From Culex pipiens pallens (Eukaryota; Arthropoda; Insecta; Diptera; Culicidae), in the NCBI RefSeq assembly GCF_016801865.2, contig NC_068939.1, forward strand, positions 57,796,694 to 57,860,693: 64,000 bases of DNA, written 5' to 3'. The notes beneath the pieces are model-generated. The model was given only the letters and a program-made list of their open reading frames with translations. It made no database searches and was not told where the DNA came from. This document shows, in pieces, positions 34,836-45,986 of this stretch. The position numbers were made by a program, and so were the translations under genes. Every line of letters starts with the position of its first letter. The stretch's first letter is position 1.

Positions 34836-37097
34836 GGGTGGCGAAGAAGATGGCGGTCGAGTTGGACGTGTACCGTGTGGCACCGGTTTGTTTTTCGATA
34901 TTTGTGGCGTTGAAGTTGCGGAGCGGGTCGCGGAAGTGGTCGAGTCGTCGCGAGTGATTGCTTTCTTTTGGAGAGAGGTGGAGTTTTCTAGAAAAAGGTC
35001 GTGAAATTTGATTTTTCGCTTGATGTGTTGTGTTTTGTTTCGCAAAAGGTGTCGTCGGAAGAGTGCTGAAGTGGCGTTCTGCCCTCCGGAAAAAGGGTAC
35101 AAATGTGTGTGTGACGGACTTGGTCCGGCTGGCATGAGTGTTGTGGTGAGCTTGGCTTCTAGCATGAGTGCGCTGCGCCGACAACACGGAAGCGGGAGAT
35201 AATGGCGAACGGTTTTTGTGATGATTTGGATGCCATGAAACATATTTTTTATGTGTCCGAAAACTTTGTGGAAAATCTGATGATGCTGCGTTCTCCGATC
35301 GGCAAAACATTTGTTGGCGTTGGCTTTGAGCCTAGCCATCCGTAGGAGGAATCATGGCTTTTTTGTAAGTTGCCTGTGTGCGAATGTGTGAAAGAGAAAC
35401 AAAAGCAGTGATCGTGCGTTTTGAAGTGCCGGTTTTCTTTCTCACTTTAACATTCGTCCGCGAGTGTTTATGTATTAGTGTGACTGCAAAATTGCAGTAC
35501 TAGAGCCGGCCAAGAAGAGCTGAAGTGTTTTAGTGGAATTGCAATCTTGGTCGAAAAGAAATTGGTCGAAATTGGAATTATTGTTACAATACTGAAAATG
35601 AACTTCATTAGCGCGTGTGAATATTAGTTTAGTTTTAGTTTAAGTTATGAGAGCATAATTGGGTAAATTGGTGAACGACGAACTCTGCCAATTTATGTCC
35701 CGAGATTTGAAAAAATGCGTAGTTTTGAATGCTGCTCATCTGAACCAGTAGTGAATGATGCTTAAACAAACAAAATAAGTTTTGGGCCGCCGTGTGCGCG
35801 TTTTTATAATTGTGTTGGGTGTGTATGACTGCTGCTGACTATCATGGGGTCGAAAAGAAAGCATCGTTTGTTGTCCTGTGCAAGAAAAAGGCTCCGTTGG
35901 CGCAGCAGTCGGTTGAGTGCGCACTTGTCAGCTGTTGTTTGCTGCCATACTCTAAGATGACAGAAATCGTTGCTGGATTTGGGTGAGAGCGTTCATTGTT
36001 TTTCTTTTTGTCTTTATTTATTTTGGTCGCGATCGCTTCTTTTTGTAAAATGTGCGAAGAGAATAGAAGATGTACGCATTTCAACGGTCGAAATTTACGC
36101 AGGGTCCAATAACGCGTTTTCTTGAATTTATTAAAAATTGTGTCAGACAGTTTATTTTTTGTTCGACTTGTAGCGCCAATCCATCCGATCGCTTGTTTTT
36201 TCGCGTTCGTCGCCGGTATGTTTTTGTTGTTTTCGGGCGTGTGTTAAAGAATGCGGCTGGCTCTGGTGGCTGCGATGACAACTATGCTAGTCCAATTTAA
36301 AGCGTCTTTCCGTCGGGTCACCGTGAAAATACCTCTTCTAAGCACTGTAGCTCGAAAAACACGCGACAAATATTGTTTCAACGCGATTATTCCAGTCCTG
36401 CTTAAAACATCGTAATTCATCAACCATTGATTAGTCACACATTTTATAATTATTTGAAAGTATAAATCATCTTAGTTAAACTCTATACAAAAATGTTACG
36501 CTGAGTATAAAATTTCACCATTTAATTACATATTATTTTGATCATATCTTTCCACAGCTGGCTGTCTAAGATTGAATCATTTAAGCTAAACTCAACAGCA
36601 AATAAACGGGAATAGTCTCATCCGCAGCATCCGATTGTTTGCCTTGAGAATAATACATCACCCTATTAAACGAAATTTATTGATTATTGGGCCACATCAT
36701 CATCCTTTATGATGAATCCTGGCCATTACCCATTCCCACTAACAAAATCCCAAGTAGAAGTAGTTTTCCGGCACACGCGGGGGTGTGGATATCGTATAGA
36801 ACCCACCCTTGGTAGCAGCCTGTGCTAACTAACATTCCCGTCCCGTTCCCTCGAGATCTACAAACTGACATGGCGGGCGCCGTTGGTGGCCAATGACTGT
36901 TACCTATTAGCAACGGCTCTAGTTTTGATGATCGTGATGTTTTATCTTTTCAGCGCATTCATGCATGCTGTTGATAAGGGAAACATTATTTGATCGTTGA
37001 AGCGTATGACCGGTTGTGTTGATTGGATATTACGGTCCTGTTCAGCAACGGAGAAGGACAACCATGGGTGGTCTCTCATGCTCATGCTCATGCTCAT
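34836..37097 (+). mobile_element. 2,262-bp retroposed insert (non-LTR-type, coding-incapable)
   Basis: It lies between exact 22-bp direct repeats inside a foldback arm, and deleting the insert plus one repeat restores the arm as seen at 48661-49365. The left end is GC-rich (GGGTGGCGAAGAAGATGGCGG), like the 5' untranslated start of many LINEs. The right end is a short (ATGCTC)n tail at about 37072-37097. Long variable target duplications plus a simple-repeat tail are the usual signature of target-primed reverse transcription. Only short frames exist inside (48 codons at about 35203-35349; 76 codons at 36070-36300; 202-215 codons antisense at 34663-35339), and no endonuclease or reverse transcriptase motif is seen. 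It could be an internally deleted LINE with 5' and 3' untranslated parts, or a retrocopy of a noncoding transcript. Confidence 0.78.
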
Positions 37098-37119
37098 GCA
37101 AACCCCTTATGTCTATATA
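37098..37119. repeat. Target-site duplication, right copy (22 bp)
   Basis: Exact partner of 34814-34835, directly after the CTCATG-rich tail. Confidence 0.93.
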
Positions 37120-37673
37120 TCAAAATTTTTGTAATTGTCTGCTCTACAATTTTGTAGATCATTGTTTTACTACTACTAAAAAATAACCCTGCAAAGTTAG
37201 AAAAAACACGAAATTTTAAAATGAAAAATTTTGTTCTAAATGAAAAAATGACCCTTCCGGGTCAATGTAGATTCGAAAAGTACATTAAATTTCCCAAGTA
37301 ATGCTCCAAAATTTTTTACAGTCAAGTAACGGAAAATGGGAGAATTTTTAAAACTTTTTTAGTGTTTTTTCGATGAAAAAAACGTTTTTTCGGAATTCTG
37401 AGTACGCCATCAAATCGGGCGTCTAATTTTACATAAAAGTCCCTTTGACACCAAATTTCTATCTCATCACCGTTTCAGGCTGCAAATTATTGAAAACACC
37501 TCTTTTTTCGCATGTTCAAACATGGAAGGGGTCGTACCGCCCCTCCGTCACGAGATATAAAAAACGGACCTCGGATTCATGATCAGGGACAAAAGTTACC
37601 CCTTAGGACAAAGTTTCACGCAAATCGAAGAGGGGTCGGGGCAACTGCTGTGTGAGTTGGCAGAGAATTACCC
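37120..37673. mobile_element. Foldback F relative, right fragment
   Basis: It continues the arm split at 34835 and matches 48806-49365 up to the terminus GAGAATTACCC. The left arm of this copy is absent. Confidence 0.88.
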
Positions 37674-40135
37674 ACATACCTTTTGAAAAAAAAAATCCAG
37701 AAAATGCATCATTGTCTTAGATTTACAACGAAACTTCCTTGAAACACTTCTGGCACGACAAAAAAAAACTAACAAACTTCACCAAAAGATCCCCAGGACC
37801 TGAAGATTGCGGAAAAAGACCAGAAAAATGTGTATAATAAAACAATCTATAATCATAATGGCACTCTCCTCCGAATCGGTGCCACCGGAAGGCACGGAAT
37901 TGAAAGATACGCAATCCCTGGCTTAGGCCAAAGTGGATTATAATCAGCAGCAGTGTGTGTCTGTGTCTTTGTTGTTACTGGCTGCTGTTGATGATGTTGG
38001 GTCCTAAGTTGGCACTAAGTTGGCATTACATCAACGCCACAGATGCTTGAGGTGAATTCAAATTGCTGTCTCATTTTATGGCGCGTAGTTGTGTATACCT
38101 GGAGCGCTGACCTAGATCCCTTTTATGACCACCTCCGCACTAATACCAAATCTGCTTCTGGCTGCTTCCGGACGTGCTTTGTGGTACTCAAGACGGGACA
38201 CCAGGTGAGCTGAGGTGAGGTAGTGCAGAGCCCATTGTTTCGGGGCAATGATGAATGGATTCCCCGGCAAATTGTAAGATTGCAGCGGTACGATAAGATT
38301 GGTGTGTGTGTGGTAGGTTTTAAGGAGTGGGTGGATTACTGGGGCACACTTTTACGGCCAATGAAGCAGTTTTATGGGAACTGAAAGACCAAGCTTTCAG
38401 CGGGAGAATCGATTGGTGGCCTCATTTTGGATAATTTTAGGTGATTCAATTAGTAGTTTAATAACAAGTTTTTGTGAACCTGTTTCTCAAATCTTTGGTC
38501 ATTTTGAAGAAATTTAATTATTATTTTCATGGTTGAAAATGTTTTAAATTTTCTGTTGTTCCCTGTTTATGTTGGTTTAAAATAGGATGAAAAGTTAATG
38601 TTCATACAAAGATGTAAACACCTACGTTAGAGGTCAGCTGCAAATGATCCTCACATCAAAACATAACTTTAAAGCAAGTTTGGATTAGTTACGTTTGTTT
38701 TTCAACCCTTTTCTCGCTGTAAACATCCTTTCATTGCCATCCTCCACCCTCTTCAGCTAACAAATGACGTCATCGTACAAACGATGTTTGCCATCTTCTC
38801 AAACACGAACTAAACCATTTCCCCAACCCTTTCCCCTGCACTTTCATCCAGTCTCTATCGCTTATTCAATCCGGCAGAATCTCAACTAATTACACAACTT
38901 GACGACGAGGGTTGACCCGTCCCACCCCACTTCAAACGAGGCAAGGTCAGGTCACAACCCACACCCCCTCGCAGTCACGTCGCAGGTCGCGCCATAAAAA
39001 AGGATGAAATCTTACTCGCCGAGCCAACCAGCAGCCCAACCTCACACAGTGTCTATAGAGACTAACTTTTTGCTACTGGAACTCTTTTTTGAACAGTCTC
39101 TGCCACTAGCTGCAGCAGAATTAGTTTGCTTTGTAATTTTCGACTCGACCATGATTTGTCAATGTAAATGTTGGGTTGGTTATGGTTGTCCACTTTTTTT
39201 TTGCTCTATTTTCTCTACCATTCTGGAGGGCCCCCATCAACAATGGGTGCGGGGATCGCGAGAACAACCGTAGTGGCACGTTTTTAATTAACCCGGTAAA
39301 TTGGACTGTCGGAACGGAAATGGAGTTGTGAAGAAGTTTTTTGGTTTGTATGTATTATACAAAACAACTGCAGAGATAATTTAAAACGGCAAGGACTTCG
39401 ATTGTTAAAAAATCTCACAACAATGTTTTACGATACAGATTCCCGCTTTTTTTACTCACATTTATTCAATACATATCTGCTAAGAAAACAATAACTATTC
39501 TAAACAAAATAAAAAAACCTTTTTTCCATTGTTAATATTACCGTTAAATTGATTTAATGTTAATAATGTAAAATAATACCAATGGTAGGTATCGCCAATT
39601 CAAAAAAAAAAAAAAAAGTTGAGTGGTTTATAATGTTGAATAACATTTCAGATTTATTCAAAAAATCTAAAATTCTTTGGTTTTTAAAAAAACGAATTTG
39701 GCTATCCATGCCACAGTGGTCGGAAACGCAAATTTAGCAGGAATAATTTATTTCCGCTTCAGGGATGCATTTTCGAGCTTCGGTGTCTAAGAAGCATTTG
39801 TTAAGAATGAAATTCTACATCTTTGGGTCAAAACGATATTAGGGTGGTCCAACAATTTCTAATATTTTCAAAAACTATCTTCGCTTCTAGATGAGATAGA
39901 GGTATACTTTTTTCGGCAGTTTTGTAGTACTAGCCAGTTCAAACAACTTTGTCGAAGACACCAATTCTCTATCTCTTAATCGATCATTCTACAGCATTTT
40001 ATATGAAAAGCAGAAGGGTGGCCCATCAAAAAAGTGTTTTTATTGCGTATCTTTTTTGTATTATTTTTGGCAATTTTGGTGTCTTCGGGACATATTTGGA
40101 GCATAAAAATACGCGTCTTTTGAAATGTCAACGAA
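37674..40135. other. Single-copy-like noncoding region, then an AT-rich repeat-like tail
   Basis: 37920-39310 has mixed composition; a 56-codon frame at 38043-38213 runs into a CAG|GTGAGC donor-like site but has no good acceptor before it. 39330-39840 is AT-rich. 39841-40135 contains GTCTTCGG/CGAAGACACC words typical of the foldback arms nearby and may be an old arm. No gene is supported. Confidence 0.45.
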
Positions 40136-41088
40136 GTCGCCTTCAATTTTAATTTCGTATTTTTTTATCCGACTGAAACTTTTTTGGTGCCTTCGGTATG
40201 CCCAATGAAGCCATTTTGCATCATTAGTTTGTCCATATAATTTTCCATACACATTTGGCAGCTGTCCATACAAAAATGATGTATGAAAATTCAAAAATCT
40301 GTATCTTTTGAAGGAATTTTTTGATCGATTTTGTGTCTTCGGCAAAGTTGTAGGTATGGATACGGACTACTCTGGAAAAAAATGATACACTGTAAAAAAA
40401 TGGTGATTTTTTTATTTAACTTTTTATTACTAAAACTTCATTTGCAAAAAAAAACACTATTTTTTTTTGTGTGTTTTAGAGGACATAAAATGCCAACTTT
40501 TCAGAAAGTTCCAGGTTGTGCAAAAAATCATTTGCCGAGTTATAAATTTTTTAATCAATCGTGATTTTTTCAAAAAAATCGAAATTTTGGTCGCAAAAAA
40601 AATTCAACATCATTTTTTGATGTAAAATCAAATTTGCAATCAAAAAGCACAGTAGTGAAATTTTGATAAATTGCACCGTTTTCAAGTTAAAGCCATATTC
40701 AGGTGACTTTTTTGAAAATAGTTGAAGTTTTTCATTTTTTAAAAATAGTGCTCATGTTTGCCCACTTTTGAAAAAAACTTTTTTGAAAAGCTGAGAAAAT
40801 TCTTTATATTTTGCTTCTTCGGACTTTGTTGATACGACCTTAAGTTGCTGAGATATTGCCATGCAAAGGTTTAAAAACAGGAAAATTGATGTTTTCTAAG
40901 TCTCACCCAAACAGCCCACCATTTTTCAATGTCTATATCTCAGCAACTAATGGTCCGATTTTCAATGTTAAAATATGAAACATTTGTGAAATTTTCCGAT
41001 CTTTTCGAAAACAATATTTTCAAAATTTTCAAATCAAAACTAACATTTCAAAAAGGCCAAACATTCGATATGTCTAATAAAGAAAAAG
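40136..41088. mobile_element. Foldback B/D-family half element
   Basis: It matches the left arm of 60845-62776 (GCCTTCGGTATGCCC, TTTGTCCATATAATTTTCC, GATCGATTTTGTGTCTTCGG and on), then runs into part of the turn and stops without a right arm. The left terminus GAGCAATTCTC is missing. Confidence 0.8.
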
Positions 41089-41490
41089 TGCAATTCTCTG
41101 AGATTTCGATAATTCGATTTTTCATTGTATTTTTTTAAACCGTATATTGTATTTTTTGTGATGCCTTCGGTATGCCCAAAGAAGTCATTTTGCATCATAA
41201 GTTTGTCCATGTAATTTTCCATACAGATTTGGCAGCTGTTCATACAAAAATGATTTATGAAAATTCAAAAATCTGTATCTTTCGAAGGAATTTTTGATCC
41301 ATTTGGTGTCTTCGGCAAGGTTGTAGGTATGGCTAAGGACTACACTGAAAAAAAGGTACACGGTAAATTTTTTTTTTGTAATTTTGAATTTCACTTTTTA
41401 TTACTAAGACTTGATAAGCAAAAAAAATAATTATTTTTTGATGTGTTTTAGGGGACATCAAATCAATTTCCGAAATGTGCAAAAATCATA
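41089..41490. mobile_element. Second left arm of the foldback family, head-to-tail with the first
   Basis: It begins GTGCAATTCTCTGAGATTTC, a degenerate terminus, and repeats the left-arm order in the same direction as 40136-41088. It continues after the 41491-43668 insert with GACCGAGTTATGAAG (43671-43685). Confidence 0.75.
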
Positions 41491-43668
41491 CACGGAGAGA
41501 CCGGCCGGGGCAAATCTAAGAAAATCTTGGTTAATTTAACTAAAAGTATGGGTTAATTTTTTACACAGCTTTTTTTCAACAATCGATTGTTGATTTTGTA
41601 AACCCGAAATTGCTGACCACCGGTAATTAAAATTAACTAAAAAAATACTTGAAATTGCAATTTTTGTTGGTTAAATGGCTGAAAAAAATTCTAGCAGTCG
41701 ACTGCTAGAATATTTTTTTTCAGAAAATTAACTAAAAATTTCTTGTTTTCAGCTGAAATATTGTGGAATATTCTGTTAAAAACAGGCTGGGAAATGTTTT
41801 TCAACAATTTTTTTCGTTGTATCAACCGAAATATTTTTGCATGCAGCAAATTATTAGTATTTTATAACAAAACATTTTTTAATTAGACATAATTTATGTA
41901 AGTTTGATTTATATTTTCTTTAATTATCTAACGATATAGGCTGGGCCGAATTTCTAGCTATATTTTAACTATTGTCTTACTTGAATACAGAAAAATATTT
42001 GTACATGTAGTCAATAATTAGGTGTTGTTAGCAATATTTTTATTGAATTTGCAGTAAATTATGTAATAATGCCTCATAAATTAATGCTGAGTGTTTTTAT
42101 TTTCGCATTTATTCTGCCTAAAAATTTAACGTTTTGTACTATATATTTTTTTTTGCATGAAGTTGTTAAGTTACTGTTAAAAAGCATCAAAACAAAACTT
42201 TTTTTCAACTGTTGTTATAAAACATGTAATATTTGATTAATGTTTTAAAAAATTACGTTGCATTAAACTAAAAATAATGAAAAAGCATATTACAAATTTT
42301 GTTAAACATATTTAAAAAAGATGTTTAATTTAACATGAATTCCTGAAAAATTGAAATCGAGCAAAATTTTCACCATGTTTTAAGCCTATATTTTTATTAT
42401 GTTGTATAAAATTAAGTGTTGTATCCACTTACCATCACTGTGAAATCATCCTATAAGTCATCATCATCTACAATGGTCTCAGGTTTAGTTATTTTTCTTG
42501 TGGTTGGACACAGAATTTTCACTAAAGTGAACCTTTTGCTGCAAATAGACATGTGAAATGTATTAGTAATTTAATACAAAATTCTTAATTTCGGCTATAA
42601 ACTGAAAAAGGAACGTAAATAAATGAAATTATATTGAGGAAAGAAAAAATATCAATAATGCTACTTACCAAGGTTGCATTAATTAAACAATTACTCTTGG
42701 CAACACACTTTCATTGGATTTGATTCAATTTATTCAACGTACTCCGATTTCTGAAAAAAATATTTTGAGTTTTAAGTTTTAATTATCTTCTTTTATTTAT
42801 TTTACATATTTTAATTTTTTTATATATTTTACTTCATCTCTATTTTTTATGTTGTTTATGTTGCGTACACATTGCATTTCCATGTATTTTATAATTGATG
42901 ATTCTGAAAAAAATAATGGTTCATTAAGATTTTATCCGTCGTAAGCACGAAGCTTTTTAATGATTCAGTCTAATATTATTGTGCAAAAATAAACCCATAC
43001 TTACTTGGATTACCCAACATTTTGTTAAATTTGCCCGGGCTGCTCTATCCGTGAAGAGTCGACCCGCTTTTCCGTTTTATTGCCCTCTCGTTCCATCAAA
43101 CATTCTTCTAACGTGTTCAACTCACTCGCATTGGAGGTTCTCATGGCGAAGGTCGTCCTCTTGCTCTTTATAGTTTATCACCTGCAAAGAAATCATCAAC
43201 AAACCTACTCACCAATTCCTTCCACCTTCCACCAATTGCAACACTTTGATTTGCCACTTCAACATTAGCTAAATAGTGTAATTTTCACCTTTCACTTCCT
43301 CTCACTTCATAATTAACAACACATCCTCAACAAATCGACCGCTCTCGTTCGAATCCTGACTTCAAATGACAGACGTAAACAAACCCAAGTTCATCTTTTA
43401 AATATTCAACCAAATGTAAATTATATTCAACCAACAAATTTTTTGATTTTCCTAAAACCAAAGCTAACAGTCGAGCACGTTCATTCGAGTTCGGGAAATC
43501 TGTTAGCTTTTTGCCTCTAGCATTTTCAACAAACAGGTTATTAAATTAATACTAAATTTTAGTTATTTTAACGGAATATTGGCAGTAACAAGTACGTTTT
43601 TGTTAAAATTTACGAAAGTAAAATCAACAATTTTAATTGTTAAAATTTCTGGGCACGGTCTCTCCGTG
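41491..43668. mobile_element. 2,178-bp TA-flanked element with CACGGAGAGACCG termini
   Basis: CACGGAGAGACCG at the left and CGGTCTCTCCGTG at the right are perfect 13-bp inverted ends. TA lies outside both (41489-41490 and 43669-43670). Removing it rejoins a foldback arm (ATCA-TA-GACCGAG). Subterminal DNA carries repeated TTAACTAAAA words, a CAACAATCGATTGTTG palindrome (near 41578) and a 24-nt palindrome at 41688-41711. TA targeting suggests the Tc1/mariner-IS630 group. No transposase frame is visible. The interior carries ordered minus-strand splice signals, listed separately. Confidence 0.85.
42433..43400 (-). pseudogene. Gene-like, splice-ordered but noncoding segment inside the TA element
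   Basis: On the minus strand: ATGTTGGGTAATCCAA|GTAAGT (donor at 43005/43004) pairs with TTTTTTTCAG|AATC (acceptor at 42904/42903), a 101-nt intron. A further acceptor TTTTTTTCAG|AAATCGG lies at 42751/42750. Then an 82-nt exon-like piece ends CTTG|GTAAGTAG (42669/42668), followed by acceptors at 42602/42601 (67-nt intron) or 42539/42538 (130-nt intron) and a donor GATG|GTAAGTGG (42433/42432). Intron lengths and signals are normal for insects. The exon-like pieces contain stops in all frames, so no protein is predicted. It could be captured 5' untranslated or noncoding-RNA sequence from a host gene, or chance. Confidence 0.4.
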
Positions 43669-43688
43669 TAGACCGAGTTATGAAGAAA

Positions 43689-43717
43689 GGCACCAACCAC
43701 CTTAGGGTGGATTAAGT
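43689..43717 (-). repeat. TTAATCCACC-type terminus, inverted
   Basis: Read on the minus strand this is ACTTAATCCACCCTAAGG and GGTTGGTGCC, the end seen at 5817, 15380 and 34073. It directly abuts foldback-arm sequence, suggesting that the arms at 40136-43685 lie inside, or recombined with, such an element. Confidence 0.65.
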
Positions 43718-44832
43718 AACGTTTATAAGGAAATTTTTCAGGAAACTGTTCTCTAAATCTGATTGATTCGAAAATGTTTCAAAACGGCAGATGATCATGA
43801 AAAATAATTTTGGGAACCTTTCGGGTAATAAATAGCTTTTCAATGTAATACTTTTAGTTAAGCAGCGTTTTCTGCTCCAATTTGTACCAGACTATACGTC
43901 TGTTGCTATATGTTAATGACAAAATATATTAAGGAAAGATTTCTTTTCAGTCATTTTGGGGTTTCCAGCTTGGGCTATCTAAAAAAAGCAAGATCTGGTA
44001 AATATAGTTCCAAAACTTGTTATTGAAGGTCAAACATTTGTCAATCAGTGGTTTAGAGTCTCTCAAGGCATACTAATAAGGAATTTGATGGTTGTGTACA
44101 TAAATTCATAGATTTTTGCGACTTTACTAAAGAAATATCCTATATAACCGAAAAAAATCTTGAAACCTAAAAATGTTTTTCTAGACCCCCGTGAAGTATT
44201 TCAACGGACCCCGCAAAATTTTGGGAAAGAGCTTATATGAGACTGGTGCATTTTTTCCATTTCAATTCTCTTTAAATAATACACCGTGTCATAAGAAATA
44301 TTGAATTATTTATGGGTAATTTCCTGCCATTTTAAAATAGTTTTTTTCTGGCATTTTTAAAATATCTTTATATTTTTTAAAATAGGCAATAAAGAACCCC
44401 ATCACAATCTTAATTTATCATTTAGATTGAGATAAGTGCTGAAAATCTCAATAATAGAAATTGTTCAATGGCCTCTTTCTCGTTTATTTTAAATCATAGT
44501 CACTTACACAGGATATGCATCATCGGATAGTTATCGGAATTACACCCCATTCAAGCAAGTTCATTTATGTCACAATTTCGCTTCAAATCGTTCTTTTGTT
44601 CGACTGCACCTGATGCACACTGACAGAATTCCAATGAGAAATGTCAATTTTCCGTTTCCATCCATCCACAAGTATAATTTGCCACCCATTCAATCCAAGT
44701 CTGGTCCATTCATGTCTGTGTGTGTTCTGTGTAAAAGCCTTTTTTCCAAAACCCCTTCAACCGGAACCTCAACTCAAAGGCGGTACGCCCTTCCCTTCTT
44801 TTCATCAAAATTCCTTTCTTTTCATCTTACAG
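43718..44832. other. AT-rich stretch leading to a 3' splice site
   Basis: No gene is seen in 43718-44500. From about 44640 composition becomes pyrimidine-rich, ending in TTCCTTTCTTTTCATCTTAC|AG at 44832, with branch-like CCTCAAC near 44767-44773. Confidence 0.5.
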
Positions 44833-44958
44833 GATTGCAACACTCACCAGGACGACCGGTGAACACCCCCCGGGGCCTCCAGAATGTTCCGACGGCACCC
44901 ACTCGGTAGAGACTAGTAGTGTGTACCAAGACCATCAACCACAGCAACAACACACCAG
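44833..44958 (+). CDS. Candidate internal coding exon, 126 nt, unidentified protein
   Basis: A strong 3' splice site (long pyrimidine tract, CTTACAG ending at 44832) opens a reading frame in which the first G completes a split codon and 41 further codons follow to a possible GC-type donor CCAG|GCGAGT (44958/44959). The translation is polar and rich in P, T, H, S and Q, with pieces such as TTGEHPPGPPECSDGTHSVE and a QPQQQH tail. That is typical of a disordered cytoplasmic or regulatory region and unlike the repeat-derived frames elsewhere. The exon length is a multiple of three. Weak points: the donor is GC, not GT; an in-frame TAG follows at 44964; a 135-codon open frame runs antisense (44822-45229). 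I do not recognise the protein. Confidence 0.38.
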
Positions 44959-45986
44959 GCGAGTGTAGGCGAAGGTAGGTGTGCGCAATTATCTCTGCCT
45001 CAATGGAAGGCCAAGCCTGGGAGAGAGAGAGGAGTTCGTAACGATGAATTCCAAATAGCCTCCGGGAAATCATGAGCGGAATCCAAAATTGTTCTACTAG
45101 ATCTGGGAGATGTTGGGGGTTATTGGGGTTGCGTCTCGTTGGGACAGGGGAAACATGAAAGTGACACGCACTTACCATGTGAGGGAGGGAGTTTTGAGCA
45201 ATGCTAAGGTTATAAAAAAAATAATTCAAAAAATAGCTTTAAAAAATTAAAATCGTTCAGAACCGAAAGCTATGTCACCATTTTTTTTTTTTAATATAAA
45301 TCTGTCGCCTTTGGTAGAAGTGCAAACTATAGTTTATCTCAGATGACGATAATACAATTTCCCAGCTAGAACAAAAGTGTTCCAAAAGAATTGATTGCAA
45401 TTGCCGGAAAAGTTACGGACGAGGCAAAAGCTTTCCCTCATTTCATGCTCTATTATATTTCTCGCAAAGAGCCCGGGGCTGAGATTTTAACTCAAGATTT
45501 TGTTGTTTTTATTTTAAGTTGCTGTTTCCCCTTCCAGGCTGTGTCTTCAAGACGATGTTGGTGGGCGAAAATTCGATTCCAACTAATTTATTGGAAGCGA
45601 TTTAATCCCTAATAGCAACCGGAAAAAAAAGAATGGGAAATGGTTGTTCGAGCGAGCTGAGCAGAGAGAAACCGGTTGAGATTGCTCCAGGGAAAGAGTC
45701 GAGGAAAAACAAGCGCTGCAAAAAATTCTGGAAAAGTGGGGAGGAAAATACAATTCGTGAGATAAAAATAATCGCTCTATCAAATTCTGGAAAGTGGTCC
45801 GTGTTCTGGCGCAAGGATATCAATTTTAAATTTGTTCTGTTCTGGCTCACATTTTTCAAAACGAGTGCCAGGCAAAGACAATTTTGATGGTTTGTTAATG
45901 TGAAATTTATAATTTAAAAAATAAATCAAAGCAAGTTTGAAGGCTTAAACCAAACTTAAATTTTGTCATCAAACAATGTTTGTTTT
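44959..45986. other. Noncoding stretch
   Basis: It contains a second acceptor-like site, GTTTCCCCTTCCAG ending at 45537, but the following sequence gives no convincing exon. 45570-45890 holds mirrored 66-85-codon frames without recognisable content. Confidence 0.4.

Noticed and set aside
38043..38213. 56-codon plus-strand frame ending at a CAG|GTGAGC donor-like site
   Set aside because: No adequate 3' splice site precedes it and the residue content is unremarkable; a single donor match is common by chance.
43155..43215. Minus-strand GGTGAGTAGG ... TTTCTTTGCAG as an intron in the TA element
   Set aside because: The implied intron is about 31 nt, below the normal insect minimum.
44822..45229. 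135-codon minus-strand open frame, the longest outside repeats
   Set aside because: No recognisable domain, no splice or start context, and it overlaps the better-supported plus-strand candidate exon; it is likely an antisense shadow or chance.
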